A stretch of 64,000 nucleotides of DNA, taken from Mya arenaria (lineage: Eukaryota; Mollusca; Bivalvia; Myida; Myidae). A program made the position numbers and the translations under genes. Positions 23,159-36,739 of this stretch are shown one piece after another. The stretch is taken from the NCBI RefSeq assembly GCF_026914265.1, contig NC_069124.1:69370402-69434401 (forward strand), given 5' to 3'. The notes under the pieces are model-generated. The model made no database searches and was not told where the DNA came from. It saw only the letters and a program-made list of their open reading frames with translations. Numbering within the stretch: position 1 is the stretch's first letter; each line of letters begins with the position of its first letter.

Positions 23159-26100
23159 ATGGCAGCGATGTCGGCAAAACTATCTCTTGCAGCTGTTTTG
23201 CTGTTTTGCGTTGTGTTTGTGATTGCTCAAAAGAAAAAAGAGGTAAATTATTGCGACAACATGAAGTTTAAACAATGGCATGTTATAAAATGTCAATCCA
23301 TCCAATGAATATTTTAAAAGTTGTTTGGTTATTGAACGTGTTTGCAAGCATCGTTACATTCTTCAACACGTTTTAAACATCAAAGTAACAGTAAATAATT
23401 TATTATTAATTTCGCTTTTCTCAGTTTGCAAACAGGAAATACAGTAAACCTTGGAGGAAAAGTGTGCCTTGTGTGTCACGACCGCCAGAACACTAGCACA
23501 GAGTCAGACAATAATATTCAAGTTGATACAATATACCTTGACTTCAGAAAAGCTTTTGATAGTGTACCTCACCGTAGACTTCTTAAGAAAGTAAATGCAT
23601 ATGGTATTTCCGGACAAATTTTGAACTGGCTTGAAAACTTTTTAAATGGACGCAAACAAAGAGTAGTTGTTGATGGTCAAAAATCTGAGTGGAATCCAGT
23701 TTTGTCAGGAATTCCCCAGGGCTCCATACTTGGGCCGATTCTTTTCATAATTTTCATGAACGATATACCGGATGTAGTTGGATGCCTCTGTAAAATGTTT
23801 GCAGATGACTGTAAAATCTATAATAATATTCTTTCCGCAACTGATCAACAACAGCTTCAGGAAGATATTAACCGTTTATGTCAGTGGAGTAAGGACTGGT
23901 TACTGAAATTTAATATTAAGAAATGTAAAATTGTGTCATTTGGTAATGAAAAATTTTACAATGACTATAACATGATAGATGAGAATGGAAATGTTCACAA
24001 ACTTGCAAGGGATTTTTCTGAAAAAGACCTGGGTGTGCTCTTCACAAATAATTTGAATTTTGAAACCCACATTAATAATACAGTCAACAAAGTAAACAAA
24101 ATCATTGGGCTTATTAGAAGGAAATTCACCTTCATGGACAAATCCTTGTTCTTAACATTGTACAAGTCTCTTGTTCGTTCCCACTTGGACTATGGAAATT
24201 TAATATACTTCCCATACACGAAGAAATGTAAGCAAGTTCTGGAGAATGCGCAACGTAGAGCCACAAGACTAATACCTGAATTTCGTGGACTTTCCTATCA
24301 AGAACGATTGAATGAACTGAATCTCCCAACATTGGACTACCGTAGAAAAAGATTTGACATGGTACAAGTTTTCAAAATTATTCACGAAGTTGATGACATC
24401 AATGCAAGTGTATTTTTCAATTTTGCGGACAATAGTGGAACAAGAGGTCACTGTTTGAAGCTTGCAATGCCTAAAGCTCACAAGTCTATTCGATTAAATT
24501 CTTTTGGACATCGTACTATATCCATTTGGAACGGCCTTCCACATAATATTGTTACATGCAGCACCGTGAACAGTTTTAAATCACAACTGGATAAGTTATG
24601 GGCACACAAACGTTTTGATCTAAGTGATGTGTATTAATTTCATCAGCAAACAATCAGACTGGAGTGAATTTCATTATTTTCATTGATAAACAAAATCAGA
24701 TCGGAGTGGAGATTTGCAAAGAAGTAGTCTAAAGGGATCAACTAGCCTAAAGGGCTAAACATTTCCCTAGAAGACACAAGGTAGACACAAGGTAGGTAGA
24801 CGTCCGGTTAGCTCAGTTGGTTAGAGCTCCATGCTAGTGTTCCGTCGGTCTTGCATTTAAGCCCCACACCGGGCATATTTCCCCCAAGGTTTACTTAACT
24901 GGTGGCAGCGGTAAACAGCAGGAGATTGAGATTTTTTTACCAACTTGGCCTGATGATACTTGATAGAAGAACTCTGTCTGGTCCATTTTTGCATACTTAA
25001 ATTTGTATTGTATGATACTTGTTCACAAACTAAACAGAATAAATATACATAACTATATTAAAACTTTTCCATTATATGGGGGGAACTTGCAGATGGCGGT
25101 GGTAGTTTTAAGTTAATTAATATTACACTCTGGCAAGGCCCTTTCAGAGCCCTGATAAGATTGTTAGTCATATTAGGTTTTAGGAGCTAATTTTAGACAG
25201 ATTTAACCCTGGTTAGAGCTAACCTGGTTCTTAAACATGCACCGATGTATAGCGCTGTCACATGGGACCCGGATAAAACGTCCCTTTCGGATGATGATTA
25301 ATAATTTTTAGTGTTGCAGTGGGGAATCGACCAAGGGTTCCCACTCATGTGTAATTCACGTGGGATAATTTGATGCCATGCGTGCACAGAAAATACATCG
25401 GTGAAGTATGATTTTAAAAAGTTAATAATGTTCTCATTTTCTGGGACCATTAACAATCTTATTCACAGTTATACACAAAAAATATGATTTGCATACTTTG
25501 CAATTTGAAACAGGTTTTCCCATGTCTAAAAATAAACTCATCATTTGCAACCGTAACAATGTGGAAGATGGATATACAGTGATGCAATCTATTAAGTGAA
25601 TGTCCCTTCATTAAAGTTCTGCAGATTTCGGGTCACGTGGTAGTTGTGAGTTATTTTGCTATTGGTTTACAACTGATACGCCTATAGTTCTTGTACAAAT
25701 CAAAATGAATCGAAAACGAGAGACGGTCTGCTTTGTTGTCTGTAAACAATGTCACAGAAAAGACTCTTTGTTTTTGGGTTTGAACCAACGTCCAAAGATT
25801 CAAAGTGTTGCTGACAAAAAAGAAAAGAAACTGTTTCAGCTGATTCAGAGAAGAAACTGCTGTTGTTGTTTTTTCAGTTTATACACAGTTTTTATCAGTG
25901 TTATATTTCCTCTCATAGCAATCATTCATTTACCCCAAAATTTGTCTTGCACCGCCAAAAATTTACCCAGATTGTGCATGCACCCCCCCCCCCCCCCCAA
26001 ACAAAAAAATGATTGGGAACTCTTAATTAACATCATGAAATTAAATTATGCCCTCATATTCCAGGACCCATTGACAGAGCGTGTACAGCAGATGGTTGAA

Positions 26101-29100
26101 TGGAACAGCAAGAAGTCCATCATTCGTCTTAACACTGAAAAATTCAAGCAGTATGTTAAGGGAACCCCTAAAAACTACTCTGTAATTGTCATGCTGACAG
26201 CACTTCAACCCCAGAGGAGTTGCTCAGTCTGCAAGTAAGTACATCCAGAATATGACAAGATGAGACTTTGTCTACAGTATATTTCATAGCAATTCTCAAT
26301 GGTCAAGATTAGTGCAATTTTAGGGTTTGTTTTAACTTTGAAATTCAAACAGCTGTGCTGTTACAAATAGAGCTTGTTCATCCAAAAGTATTTTGATGAC
26401 TGATTTATGTAGAGGTTAAAAGTTTTCCATATGAATGTATATTTATTTTTCGTAAATGCATACAAGTAACCCTTTGAACAACTTAGTGTATGAACTTATA
26501 TTTTGTCTACAAAACTAAATGAAAGGAAGATTTTAGAAATTACTTCCATCAGACAAAATATAATTTCAAACACTTATTCCCTTTTGAATCACTGCTTATT
26601 TTTTTAGTGTGTGTACACATGGAATTTAATTATGTATTTTAAAGAATTCAATAATGAAATAATAAAACATTTAGCAAAAATGATTGTTTTTATGGTATTT
26701 TTTCAAAATGAATTAAGTCAATGTTAGCTTGTTTGCACAGTGCTGCTTTTTTGGTAATCTATAATAGTTATATAAATGGACTGTTTTCAGGCAGGCACAT
26801 GATGAGTTCACAATCCTGGCCAACTCATGGCGTTACTCCCAACAGTTCTCCAACAAACTCTTCTTTACAATGGTTGACTTTGATGAAGGCTCAGAGGTCT
26901 TCCAGATGGTAAACTTAACCACTTTGTAAATGTTATTATTAGATTTAAATATTTGAGCTTGATAACCAGCACGAGAGTAGATCTCCGACAAATTTGAGCT
27001 TTTTCCAGATACCTTCCTAATCTTTTTAGGTATCAGATGGGTTTTTTTTCTAAACAGTAAACTTTCAACTTTTTTTTGGTGAGAAATTCACAAAATAAGC
27101 TATTAAAGAATTGAGTTACGCATCTTGGCTTTATATAGTTGTGAAAAAGGTGGACAAATGGGATCAAAATCTAGATTGACATTAGTAGTTCTCCGACATT
27201 TTCTGAAAATGATGTCATAATTGTATTATTTTTGTTAAATATTTAAATACCTTAAACAATAGTTAATGCCATTGCCATTAAATAATATTGTTTGGCAGTA
27301 AATATGGCTCCGTCAAAACATGTCTTAACTTGATTTTTCTTGAAGTCATACATGTACCTTGTTTGATGCATACTCGAAACAATGCTAGAAAAAACAAGGA
27401 AAGTAACTTTTTCTGAACAAATGATACTTTTAATACCTTATTGATTTTCAACAGGCACTTGATATTGGTTTTATTTAAAGCAAAAGTCATGACTGTCTGA
27501 GATCATCTATCCTTCTACTGCCAGCCTCTATTTGAATATATTGACTTTTCTTACGTATATCAATAATGGCTGACTGGTGATTCACCAAATTAAAATAGAT
27601 GGAAGATTTAAAAAATACTGCCATCCCATCAAAATAATTTCAACCACTAAGTTATGTTTTAGTTTATTGTTCATGTATTATGAAGAGATCCATTCTGAGA
27701 TGTTTATGTAGGAGTAGGTCTAAAGAGATGGGTGACATTTTAAATTGTATTTACATTTGCATTGGTGATTGAACACTCAACTATTAAATAAAAGCATACA
27801 TTACAAGTTGACTTTGGTACTGTAAGGTAAAATGTTGGTTTCAGATGAAGTTGAACACTGCTCCAGTCTTCATGCACTTCCCAGCCAAAGGAAAGCCAAA
27901 GAAGGCTGACACTATGGATATACACAGGTACGGCCAAGATCACTGGGCTAATGTATTGCCTTGTCATATTTTTTTTAAGCTGAACATGTGTACGCTTGTA
28001 TTTGGTGTAGAAACCAAAACTCCCTTTTGAGTCTGCTTTTAAAACTTCACATGCATTGTAAGCGTGTTTAAAACCCTTCATGTCTACACCCTATAATATT
28101 GCGAGAACTGAATAAGTGCATACAATAGTACAAGCAGTTAATACACAGTTATTGAGTTTAAGGGAATGATGTCTGTATCCTAATTTAATGAATGTCAAAT
28201 ATATAAGTCCCTTATCATAATGTGGAAAGGGTACAGATGACTTACACTTATGTCCTTCTGCAACCTACTACTTATATTAATTTTATGATTATCATGACTT
28301 TGTATTTGCTATGAATAACAATTAATGTGTTACATGCAGCTCTCAAAAATCGCAATGCTGAATTATTACTAATAACTTTTGAGTATTAGTCTATACCTAA
28401 AGTATGTTAAATAAAACGAAGTAATGAATACAAATCTTACATTAATTTAGCATTAAGAGGTGATTCATTTCTTTTAGCCCCATATAATTGCCTGGCTGCT
28501 GCTTTATTTTCTTGTTTTGTGGCTTTATGTTATAGTTATAAATAGTGTTTAATTTTGGTCATTCTCATTGTTTAGAAGACGAAAAATAAATGTTAACTTT
28601 CTTAGCGTTCAGTGTGAAATGCCGCATAACTAATGGGAATTCAGAGGTTTTGTACTCTGCTTAATGGATTAGGGTTGTAAAAGCTTTTCTAAACGAATAA
28701 ATATAAATCTGTCAATCCCATTGGCAGACCCATGAGCTTTTTCAGTTAATGTATGATGCAATTCTGTTCTTTCTTATCAGCTTTTCCAAGTGTCTTTGAA
28801 TCAAATGTGGCACCTATATGTAGCTTATGGTGAACAGACCTTTCCAAACTTAAAGATATCAAGGTTTAACAAAGAAGTACCATCTTTTAATAATAATTGA
28901 GAATCTTTAAAGTATACACTGTAACTGCCACATTTCCAATGGCCTGTTGGCAACGTTTTCAAAACAGGTTCAGTGATAGAGTTTAAATAAAAACTTGCAG
29001 TTAGCGTTACACTGCATTTATAAAATGAGTATTACTAGAATGAACCTTTTTAATCATTTTTTCATCTCATTTTAAATGTTTAGCGTAGAAAAGTAAGTTA

Positions 29101-32100
29101 GTTTATGGATGAAGGAATGTTTACAAATGATTTAATATTTTAACAGCTCACAAACTACAGTTGTTACTGCATGAAATTAATATATGTTTTTGGAATAGAG
29201 GTATTTCCTTTAGACTTCTTTTGCAGCTAACAACTTAAATATTTTCTCCCCAAATATATCTATATACATATACAAAATTCAAACCTATGCCTGATATCCA
29301 AATTTAATACATATATTTATGGTTGGGATTAAATGATGAGTTTTGTAAAAAAAAAATGATCGTTCGTCTCAAAAGTTGGTGATTATCAAAAATTTATTAT
29401 AGCTAATAATTACAAACTATTCTATTGAATGAAAATCTTTATAAAGACATTCTACATGGAAATTTCATTAGTTTTCAAAACCCAAACTTGGAATAAATAA
29501 GCTTCATATCACGACCAACTAGGCTTGTGGAGTAGCCCGGTAGTGTCGAATGATTCAGAATGTCATTTTTATAAATTATCTAAATGACTATTTTACAAGT
29601 GTTGGCAATAGTTTGTCTCATTTTTAACATCAATCAATTTTTGATATGAAATCAATAGTAAATGATAAATCAAAACAGCCTCTCACTATTTCTTATTAAC
29701 AATTTTGTCCGATTTTCAAATTACTAGTCAGTGGTGAAAGTACTGGTAGGTCCACAGATTTGGACATTCACATGTATAGCCATGCAAATAATTGTCTGTA
29801 TAACATGCTGTACAGTTATCAGTCAACTATAAGTAGTATTACTTGTTGATCCTGTGATAAGATGTCCACTTGATTTAAAACATGGGTTGTGATAAGAGAT
29901 ATTTTCTGCATTGGTTGAAGTTTCATTTGGTACTGGTATATCTTTCACCTGGTTAATATTTTTTTGAAAATGCATTTTGGGTTGGGAGTGAAACATGTTT
30001 TGCTGTGGATATGGTGTTATGTATTTATATGAGTGGCATCGTACGATTTTGTACATTTAAACATTTATTTGTATTATAAATGAAATTATTTTTAATAAAA
30101 ATGCCCCCAAAAATCTTTTTTTAAATACTATCAAACTTCTTTTTTTAAAAGGATTGTCATTGATGCATCATTTTCTTGACTTTTATGACCCTTACTTATC
30201 TCAACTTTCTGTTGCTTGATTCTTAAAAATATTAAAATGATTTATCAGACTTTTTTTTATTTATATTCCATGAATATTTGGATAAAATCTACAATGATAA
30301 GCTAATGGAGTATTGAAATGATAATTATACCGGTCATTCCATATAAATGTACTTTTGTTGTGACATCATGTGTGTGAGGTGAAATTTAGTTTTCAAAAGC
30401 AAGGCTTTACTTGTAAACACGTCAGAACTTTAGAGAAATCATAATGAAATATGTATTGCTTCCCTACATTTTATTTAATTAACTGATAAAAACAATCAAA
30501 GCAAGTGTTCATCTTAAGGCCCGAAATCGTGCGATGCAACTGATATATCATTGGGAAAGGTTCCGTGCTGGCAGTAATCACTCAATGATGAGGAGGCAAA
30601 GAAATGACGGAAATTGAGTCATTGTTTTGTGTTTGAATATTTTAATTATTATGATGTACATATAAAAACAATAAAAATACTGTTTTATTTTTGTTTACTG
30701 GTACATGATAATACATTATACCATAAAACTAATCGAGCTTCTGCAAAACTTGTAATATGAAAATCTGACATGAATATGTGTCATTAATTGGATAGTCTTG
30801 TTAGTATTTATGACCTTGAGTTTTGTATGATTTATTTCTTACTGTTTTAAGGGTAGGGTTTGCGGCTGAGCAGTTAGCACGCTGGGTTCAGGAGAGAACC
30901 GATATTCAGGTACTATATGATTAGCTTGCTAACATTGATGGTGTTACAGTAAATGACAGAAATACAATTTCAAAATTGGCCATTGTATTATTTGTCTGTT
31001 TTGTTACTAAGACTGTATGCTGGAAATGCTGTAAAAATGCACTTTTTTAATATAAATTTCAGCTATTTGACTAGGGCAAGGTAAATTCATGTGTTATGAT
31101 TATCAAATACCATTGCAAGATAAACATTCTAAATATTACTGTCATCTATGGTCATAATTACTGTCATCTATGGTCATAATTTCAAAAAATACTACTGTGT
31201 GAACTGGCTGAAGCACAAAACAAATAGGCTAAAAGAAATGAATGATTGACAAAATTGTGACTCATTCAAATATTTTACACTTTTACATTCTGTAACCAAT
31301 GCCTATTTCGTTTGTCCAGGTACGTATATTCCGGCCCCCAAACTACTCCGGCACACTGGCCCTGGCCTTGCTATTCTCACTGGTCGGAGGTCTGCTCTAC
31401 CTGAAGAGGAACAATCTCGAGTTCCTCTACAACAAAACATTCTGGGGAATTGCGGCACTGGTACGTGTTATCATGTTTCATATAACATAAAAGCAGTTTA
31501 TTACGAGTGTGATACTGGTGATTCATTTTATAGAAGAGTGTGTTTTCAGTCAACCTCCTTTCAATCTTACTCCATGTAAAATAATGATTTATCATCATCA
31601 TTTTCATCCCATTTGAAGGGTACAAATAAAACCAAATTCAAAGATCCTCTATTTCATCATACCAGGGTAAAATTCAACTATACTAGTATTGATCTACAAT
31701 TTTCAGGCCATCATATTTGCGATGACGTCTGGTCAGATGTGGAACCACATTAGAGGTCCCCCTGTTATGCACAAGAACCCCAGCACTGGAGCCGTGGTGT
31801 GTATACAATATTGTCCAAGCTGTAGTTATTGCATAAAATGTTGCTCTCTAAAAATCAGGGGACACAAATTTAACACATTGTAAACAATTTTTCTCAAAGA
31901 TGAAAACAAATTAAACTTTTGTTTCGTAAGATTGTCATTAAAATTAATTACAAACTAGAATGCTTTATACAGTTGTAGGTAGATGGCACTAAGATGAACA
32001 CATATGATGCAAACTCAACCTTCAATTGAGCCTCTTACTTTTGCAAACTTGCAAACTTCCATCCTTGAGTTTCAACATTAAAATTTATGTCATTTTGATT

Positions 32101-35100
32101 GTGTTTTTCAGAACTACATACATGGCAGCAGTCAAGGCCAGTTTGTGGCGGAAACATACCTAGTCATGTTGCTCAGTATCCTTCACAATCTCACTAGTCT
32201 GTAGGCTGAATTAAGACATAAAATATTAATGCAGTAAAGACAGTTGGTTTAGAGTTTTAATGTAGTAAAGCGAGTTGATTTAGAATTTAAATGATGGAAA
32301 GTCAATTGATTTTAGAATTTTAATGCAGTAAAGCCAGTTGATTTAGACTTTAAACGCAGTAAAGTCAGTTGATTTAGACTTTTTATGGAGGAAAGACATT
32401 TGATTTAGACTTAACGTAGTAAATCCAGTTGATTTAGACTTAATACACTGCAAAGCCAGTTGATTTAGACTTTTTATGGAGGAAAGACAATTGATTTAGA
32501 CTTTTAATGGAGTAAAGCCAGTTGATTTAGAATTTTTATGAAGGAAAGTCAGTTGATTTAGACTTTTAATGGAGTAAATCCTGTTGATTTGGAATTTTAA
32601 TGGGGTAAAGTCAGTTGATTTAGAATTTTGATGCTGTAAAGTGAGTTGATTTAGAATTTTAATGGAGAAACGTCAGTCGATTTAGACTTTTAATGCTGTA
32701 AAGCCAGTTCATTAAGAATTTTTATGGAGGAAAGTCAGTTGATTTCGACTTTTAATGCAGTAAAGCCAGCTTATTTAGAATTTTAACAGAGTAAAGCCAG
32801 TTGATTAATAATTTTAATGATTGATTTACTCTTTTTATGTAGGAAAGCCAGTTATTTACACTTTTAATGCAGTAAAGCTAGTTAATTTACACATTTGATG
32901 TAAATTAAACTTTTATTAAACTTTTGATGGAGTTGACCTGGGCTTACAATATTGCCTATGATATACATTACTGGTAGAATCAAAATGAGTTATTTCATTA
33001 AGTAAGTTAAGTAAGTATACAAATGTTTATTTTCTTATAGATATTTGTGTTCTGGTACAGAAAAAGCTTAAAAACTGTTAGTTGTTGATGTGATTCTTGA
33101 AGACAAGTAAAGATGTAATCCTTGACTCGCCACTTAGATGCTGCTGTTGTTGGAGGATTTATTCTCATGGGTGAAGCTAATGTTTTAAAGGGAGACCCAG
33201 GAAAGAAGAGAGGTAGGCTTTTCTCTTTAGTTTAATCTTTAATTATTTTACAACAATTGTGAAGAAAGTCTTATTAAATAACTTTAAGTCACCCTTGTTG
33301 GCACGATGTTTGGTCTTGTGTTATTGGGGAAACAATAAACATACAGAAAACCTTCTTGTTGGGCTTGGTGGCTACCAGCTTAACTCATGCCCAGGCTAGG
33401 AATCAAACCCAGGCTGCTTTGGTGAAAAGCGAGTTCACTTACCACTGCGCTAACTGGATAATGGGCTTTGTTTTTGTAGAGCCAAAAGGTTCTAAATCTG
33501 CCTGAAATGTGGTAATTGTGATATTGTACATCTTTGTAACCATGGTTTGTTTTCTGTTACAGTGTTTGCGTTGGTTGGCCTTGGGTGTGTTGTAGTGTTC
33601 TTTAGTCTGCTACTCTCAATATTCAGATCTAAATACCAGGGATACCCATACAGGTAAACATACAATTCAGAACAAAAGAAATACTGGGCCTTTTATCATA
33701 TATTGAACAAATATTTGAATGCATCTTGTTGCTATGATATTTTTTTACCATACTGCTCATTTCAAATGGGTAAAAATATATTTCAAGTATGATACGTCAC
33801 TCTAAATTGATGTCTCATTAGACAGATTCACAATAATTTTATTTTTATTTTTTTATCATCACCAAACATAGACAATATGTTTATGGGCAGAATATCACAT
33901 CCTAATTAAATGAGCATCCATGTCACTCCGTTCAGTTCAAAGTTAAAGCCCTTGAATTACCTAAATTCCAACTTTATGTTGCCCATGCTGTTACATGAGG
34001 AGCTTTAAAACCGATCATCACCAAACCTGCATGATATGCGTATGGGCAAAATATCTTGCCAAAGTTTGATAACCAGCCATATTACCCCAGTCAATTATGA
34101 GTTTTGTTCCATGACTTAAATTACACAAATCATGTTGTCTCTGATGTTTTTGAGGAGCTTTTAAGCGATCTTCACAAACCATTGAAAAATGTGTATTGAC
34201 AGACTATCTGGGCCAAGTTTGATGTGGCCTTAGTCATATCAGAGTTATGGTCCTCAAATTGGTTAAATTACACAAACTTCATGTTGTAGGCTTTTGACCC
34301 ATTGTCACCAACTTGGTCAATATTTGTATGTGCAGTGTATCTCTGCCAAGTTCAATTACCAGTCATGTTGCCTCAGCTTCATCTGAGTTCTGGCCATAAA
34401 ACTGATAATATTACACAAACTATATTGTCGGCTTTGTAACTTGTGAAGCATTTGACTGATTATCAGCAAACTTTGAGAATATGTGTTTGGGCAGAATATC
34501 TCGGCCAAGTTCAATAAGCCCTAGTCATTGCAGATTTATTGCCCTTGAATTGATAAAATAACATAAGCTTTAAATGAACAATCATGATTTCAACATGCTT
34601 ATCTTGAAATTTGCGTTTGGGCCTAAAAAAAAAATATATTTGGTTCGGGTTACCCGACCCTACCTACGGAATAGGCGCCGACCCTACCGTTTTTATAGTC
34701 AGTTTGAAAAAAAAATGAAAAACTAAAAAAAAAAAATTTTTTTTTTTTTTTTTAATTGCTTTTTAATATTAAGTTTAAACCTTAAATGCTTGCACAGAAG
34801 ATAGCTTTAACACCATTCTCCAATGATGAAAATTATATTCTTATATAAAACCTAATAAAAAAAATAAATAAAAAAAAATAAAAAGCCTACCTACCCTACC
34901 TATTTTTTTTAAGGATGTAACCCTAACCAAACACTTTTTTTTTTAGGCCTTAGAAAGGATAGTTGCTCAATTTTTGAGTATTAATTGTATAGAAAAAAGC
35001 ATTGTTTGCTTTCACCAAATCCTTGTTAAAACAGTTTTAATATGGAATTTGTATTTAATTTTGTGTTGGCCGATCCCTCCAATTTCTATATGCCAAATTT

Positions 35101-35463
35101 GATATAACATAACAAATAGTTGGTGTAGCCTTATTTGAATATGTTAAAATGACACCAAAAAATTGTCTAATTCTTTTTAAAAACCTTTTAACTCCTTAAA
35201 AAGGGAGAACACTTAACTTGAAGTTGCTTTAGAAGGAAAAGATAATCAATCTTTGATTTACGTAGTTATATTGCTCGTCCATTCTTGTACACAGGTATTT
35301 GAGATACAGTAACTTTTATAAAAAGTCATATCATTTGAGTTATTGTTCAGAAATGCTTCAGAAATGCTTGTAGGAATTGGCAAAATCACTTTAGATATGT
35401 TTATCTTTTTACATATTTTACATGTCCTCCATTTTTTTTACTTTCAGTTTCTTGTTCAAGTGA
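23159..35463 (+). CDS. MAGT1: Oligosaccharyltransferase OST3/OST6 subunit (MAGT1/TUSC3 type)
   Basis: Eleven exons join in phase to 329 residues (human MAGT1 is 335): 23159-23242, 26065-26234, 26791-26908, 27845-27927, 30852-30909, 31320-31460, 31707-31796, 32112-32175, 33138-33212, 33563-33653 and 35448-35463. The protein is a thioredoxin-fold subunit of the ER oligosaccharyltransferase that holds acceptor cysteines in mixed disulfides. Exon 1 encodes a signal peptide ([17 protein letters not shown]). The luminal domain carries the redox motif CSVC (about 81-84) after [12 protein letters not shown], then [13 protein letters not shown] and FPAKGKPK. Four membrane spans follow, with [24 protein letters not shown] and [17 protein letters not shown]. 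The last exon contributes only five and one-third codons. It is equally close to MAGT1 and TUSC3, so the symbol denotes the pair. Introns hold the repeats listed separately. Confidence 0.96.
23440..24800 (+). mobile_element. LINE (CR1/Jockey-like) fragment, 5'-truncated
   Basis: An open frame from 23426 to 24637 (403 codons) encodes the reverse transcriptase from the first catalytic Asp onward: [33 protein letters not shown], the active-site block MFADDCKIY, and the C-terminal part [14 protein letters not shown] and [20 protein letters not shown]. The endonuclease and the N-terminal RT motifs are missing, as expected for 5' truncation. The 3' non-coding tail extends to about 24800. It is inserted in the sense direction in intron 1 of the OST3/6 gene. 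The frame is uninterrupted, so the insertion looks fairly recent. Clade assignment within CR1/Jockey is tentative. Confidence 0.9.
24802..25045 (+). repeat. tRNA-derived SINE-like sequence
   Basis: A tRNA-like head at 24802-24875 has an A-box TAGCTCAGTTGG, a degenerate B-box region and acceptor-stem halves GTCCGG and CCGGGC that still pair. It is followed by about 170 bases of tRNA-unrelated sequence (GGTTTACTTAACTGGTGGCA and on). This structure fits a SINE or a tRNA pseudogene with flank. The T-loop is too diverged for a working tRNA. It lies directly after the LINE 3' tail. Confidence 0.6.
26235..26790. other. OST3/6 intron 2, no feature seen
   Basis: AT-rich intron sequence with no recognised element. 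Confidence 0.6.
26909..30851. other. OST3/6 introns 3 and 4, no feature seen
   Basis: Exon 4 (27845-27927) separates two AT-rich introns of about 0.9 and 2.9 kb. No coding pattern, array or terminal inverted repeat was recognised. A conventional minimum of GT-AG signals delimits them. Confidence 0.55.
32227..32905. repeat. 31-bp minisatellite in OST3/6 intron 8
   Basis: About 21 diverged units of AGTAAAGTCAGTTGATTTAG plus AATTTTAATGC/G, with frequent A/C swaps (AATTTT or ACTTTT) and GGAGGAAAG for GGAGTAAAG. Units are more diverged than in the large arrays further right, suggesting an older or less homogenised array. Confidence 0.92.
33290..33470 (-). repeat. tRNA-derived SINE-like sequence in OST3/6 intron 9
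   Basis: Read on the minus strand it has an A-box TTAGCGCAGTGG and a B-box GGTTTGATTCC about 40 bases apart, both close to Pol III promoter consensus. A short body follows (AGCTGGTAGCCACCAAGCCC). This fits a tRNA-related SINE head. There is no intact cloverleaf. Confidence 0.6.
33830..34560. repeat. Diverged repeat units of about 145-165 bp in OST3/6 intron 10
   Basis: Four or five units share ATCACCAAAC, then a TTGGGCA(A/G)AATATCT stretch, GCCAAGTTTGATAACCAG, GTTATGG and AAATTACACAAACT. Starts fall near 33855, 34015, 34170, 34305 and 34455. No reading frame is conserved. Confidence 0.7.
34620..34949. mobile_element. MITE-like element with A-tract terminal inverted repeats
   Basis: The ends GGCCTAAAAAAAAA and TTTTTTTTTTAGGCC are inverted copies, continuing inward as TTTGGTTCGGGTTAC and GTAACCCTAACCAAA. 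The interior has poly-A and poly-T runs and CCTACC repeats but no ORF. It is a non-autonomous inverted-repeat element of unassigned superfamily, inside OST3/6 intron 10. Confidence 0.65.
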
Positions 35464-36693
35464 TGAGAGAAGTGGACTTCAAAGATTTTATTGCAATCAA
35501 AATAGTGTGTCAATTACTATCAACAATTGATGAAAACAGGATTAAAATCATTGTCCCTCATCTTTTTATTCAAAATAATTATGAAAAAATCTCAATCTTA
35601 TGTTTCTATGTTGATATGGTCATGTTTGCAATTCAGTGCAAAATAAAAAATTATAAGAAATATTGAAAATTTAGCTATATTATTACAGTTCGAAAATTGT
35701 TTCTGTTTTGAGTGTGATATTTATTTTAAAATATAGATTAATTATTGTATATTTGTTATTCCATTGTGTAAGTGCTGATATTTTACAAGATACTGTTAAA
35801 GACACAAATAGCAAAAGTAGTTGTCAGAAAGGAGTTCAACACTATTATAAACAGCAGTGATTTTTTTAACCATGCTACATGGTACATTAGTATTTTGTTA
35901 TAGTATGTTCTGAATGATAGGATGTGTTTGATGCATGATATTTTCCTTATTTTATGCCACCTCTGGAGAAGATAAGGCATATTGGTTTACAAATGTTGGT
36001 TGGTTGCGTTCCTGGTCTGTCTGTTGGTGGGTCAATTAATCTTTAAAGGTAGGTTGCCCTAGTCCAGTAGATGACCCTTAATGTTATTTTTTTAGGTAAA
36101 AGGTCATGGTCAACAGTCTTCTGAAACTTTTGTCTGCAAAATAAAATCAAAACGATTTGTCATTAGACAATAACTATTTAGTGATACGTTGCCGTTCATT
36201 AGTAGATGACCCCTTTTGTTTTTAATGTCAGTTGCTCGAACACCAAGGTCAGAGTCAATAATCTTATGAAAACTCTGTCCCACAACAACTTGTGAATGTT
36301 TTGATGTATGCCCATGAAACTATAATGGTAGGTTTTCCTTGATCTGTAGATGCTCTATTATTTATTATTAAATAAATTTTTTTATATTTATTTTATTATA
36401 TTTGGGGGTGTCTATATTCAGTGTTCAAGGTCACAGTTTTATGAAGACTCTGACCACAGTCAATATATTTATCTTCACTTACGTGAAAACTTTGTGCCAC
36501 CATCCATAATCTATGCATTTCTTTATTCAAGATTCTCAAATTCTGACAAAGCGCTCAGGGGTCATAATGCTTGAAAAAACACCTCTAAACATTTCTAAAC
36601 GTATTCACAGCATTCCAAAAATGTATTTCATTTTGTTAAACTTAAGTATTTCACTTTTGAATATCATCCTCAATAGACTTTTGAGACCCCCAG

Positions 36694-36739
<46 letters not shown>

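Noticed and set aside
23426-24637. Host gene or exapted RT exon in OST3/6
   Set aside because: The reading frame from exon 1 (phase 0) would not enter the RT frame at the acceptor-like site, and the sequence is a standard 5'-truncated LINE.
24802-24875. Functional tRNA gene
   Set aside because: The acceptor stem and A-box are recognisable, but the T-arm and B-box are degenerate and a SINE-like body follows.
25705-26064. Plus-strand frame joined to OST3/6 exon 2
   Set aside because: It is intron read-through into the exon. The acceptor at 26063-26064 and the family alignment start exon 2 at 26065.
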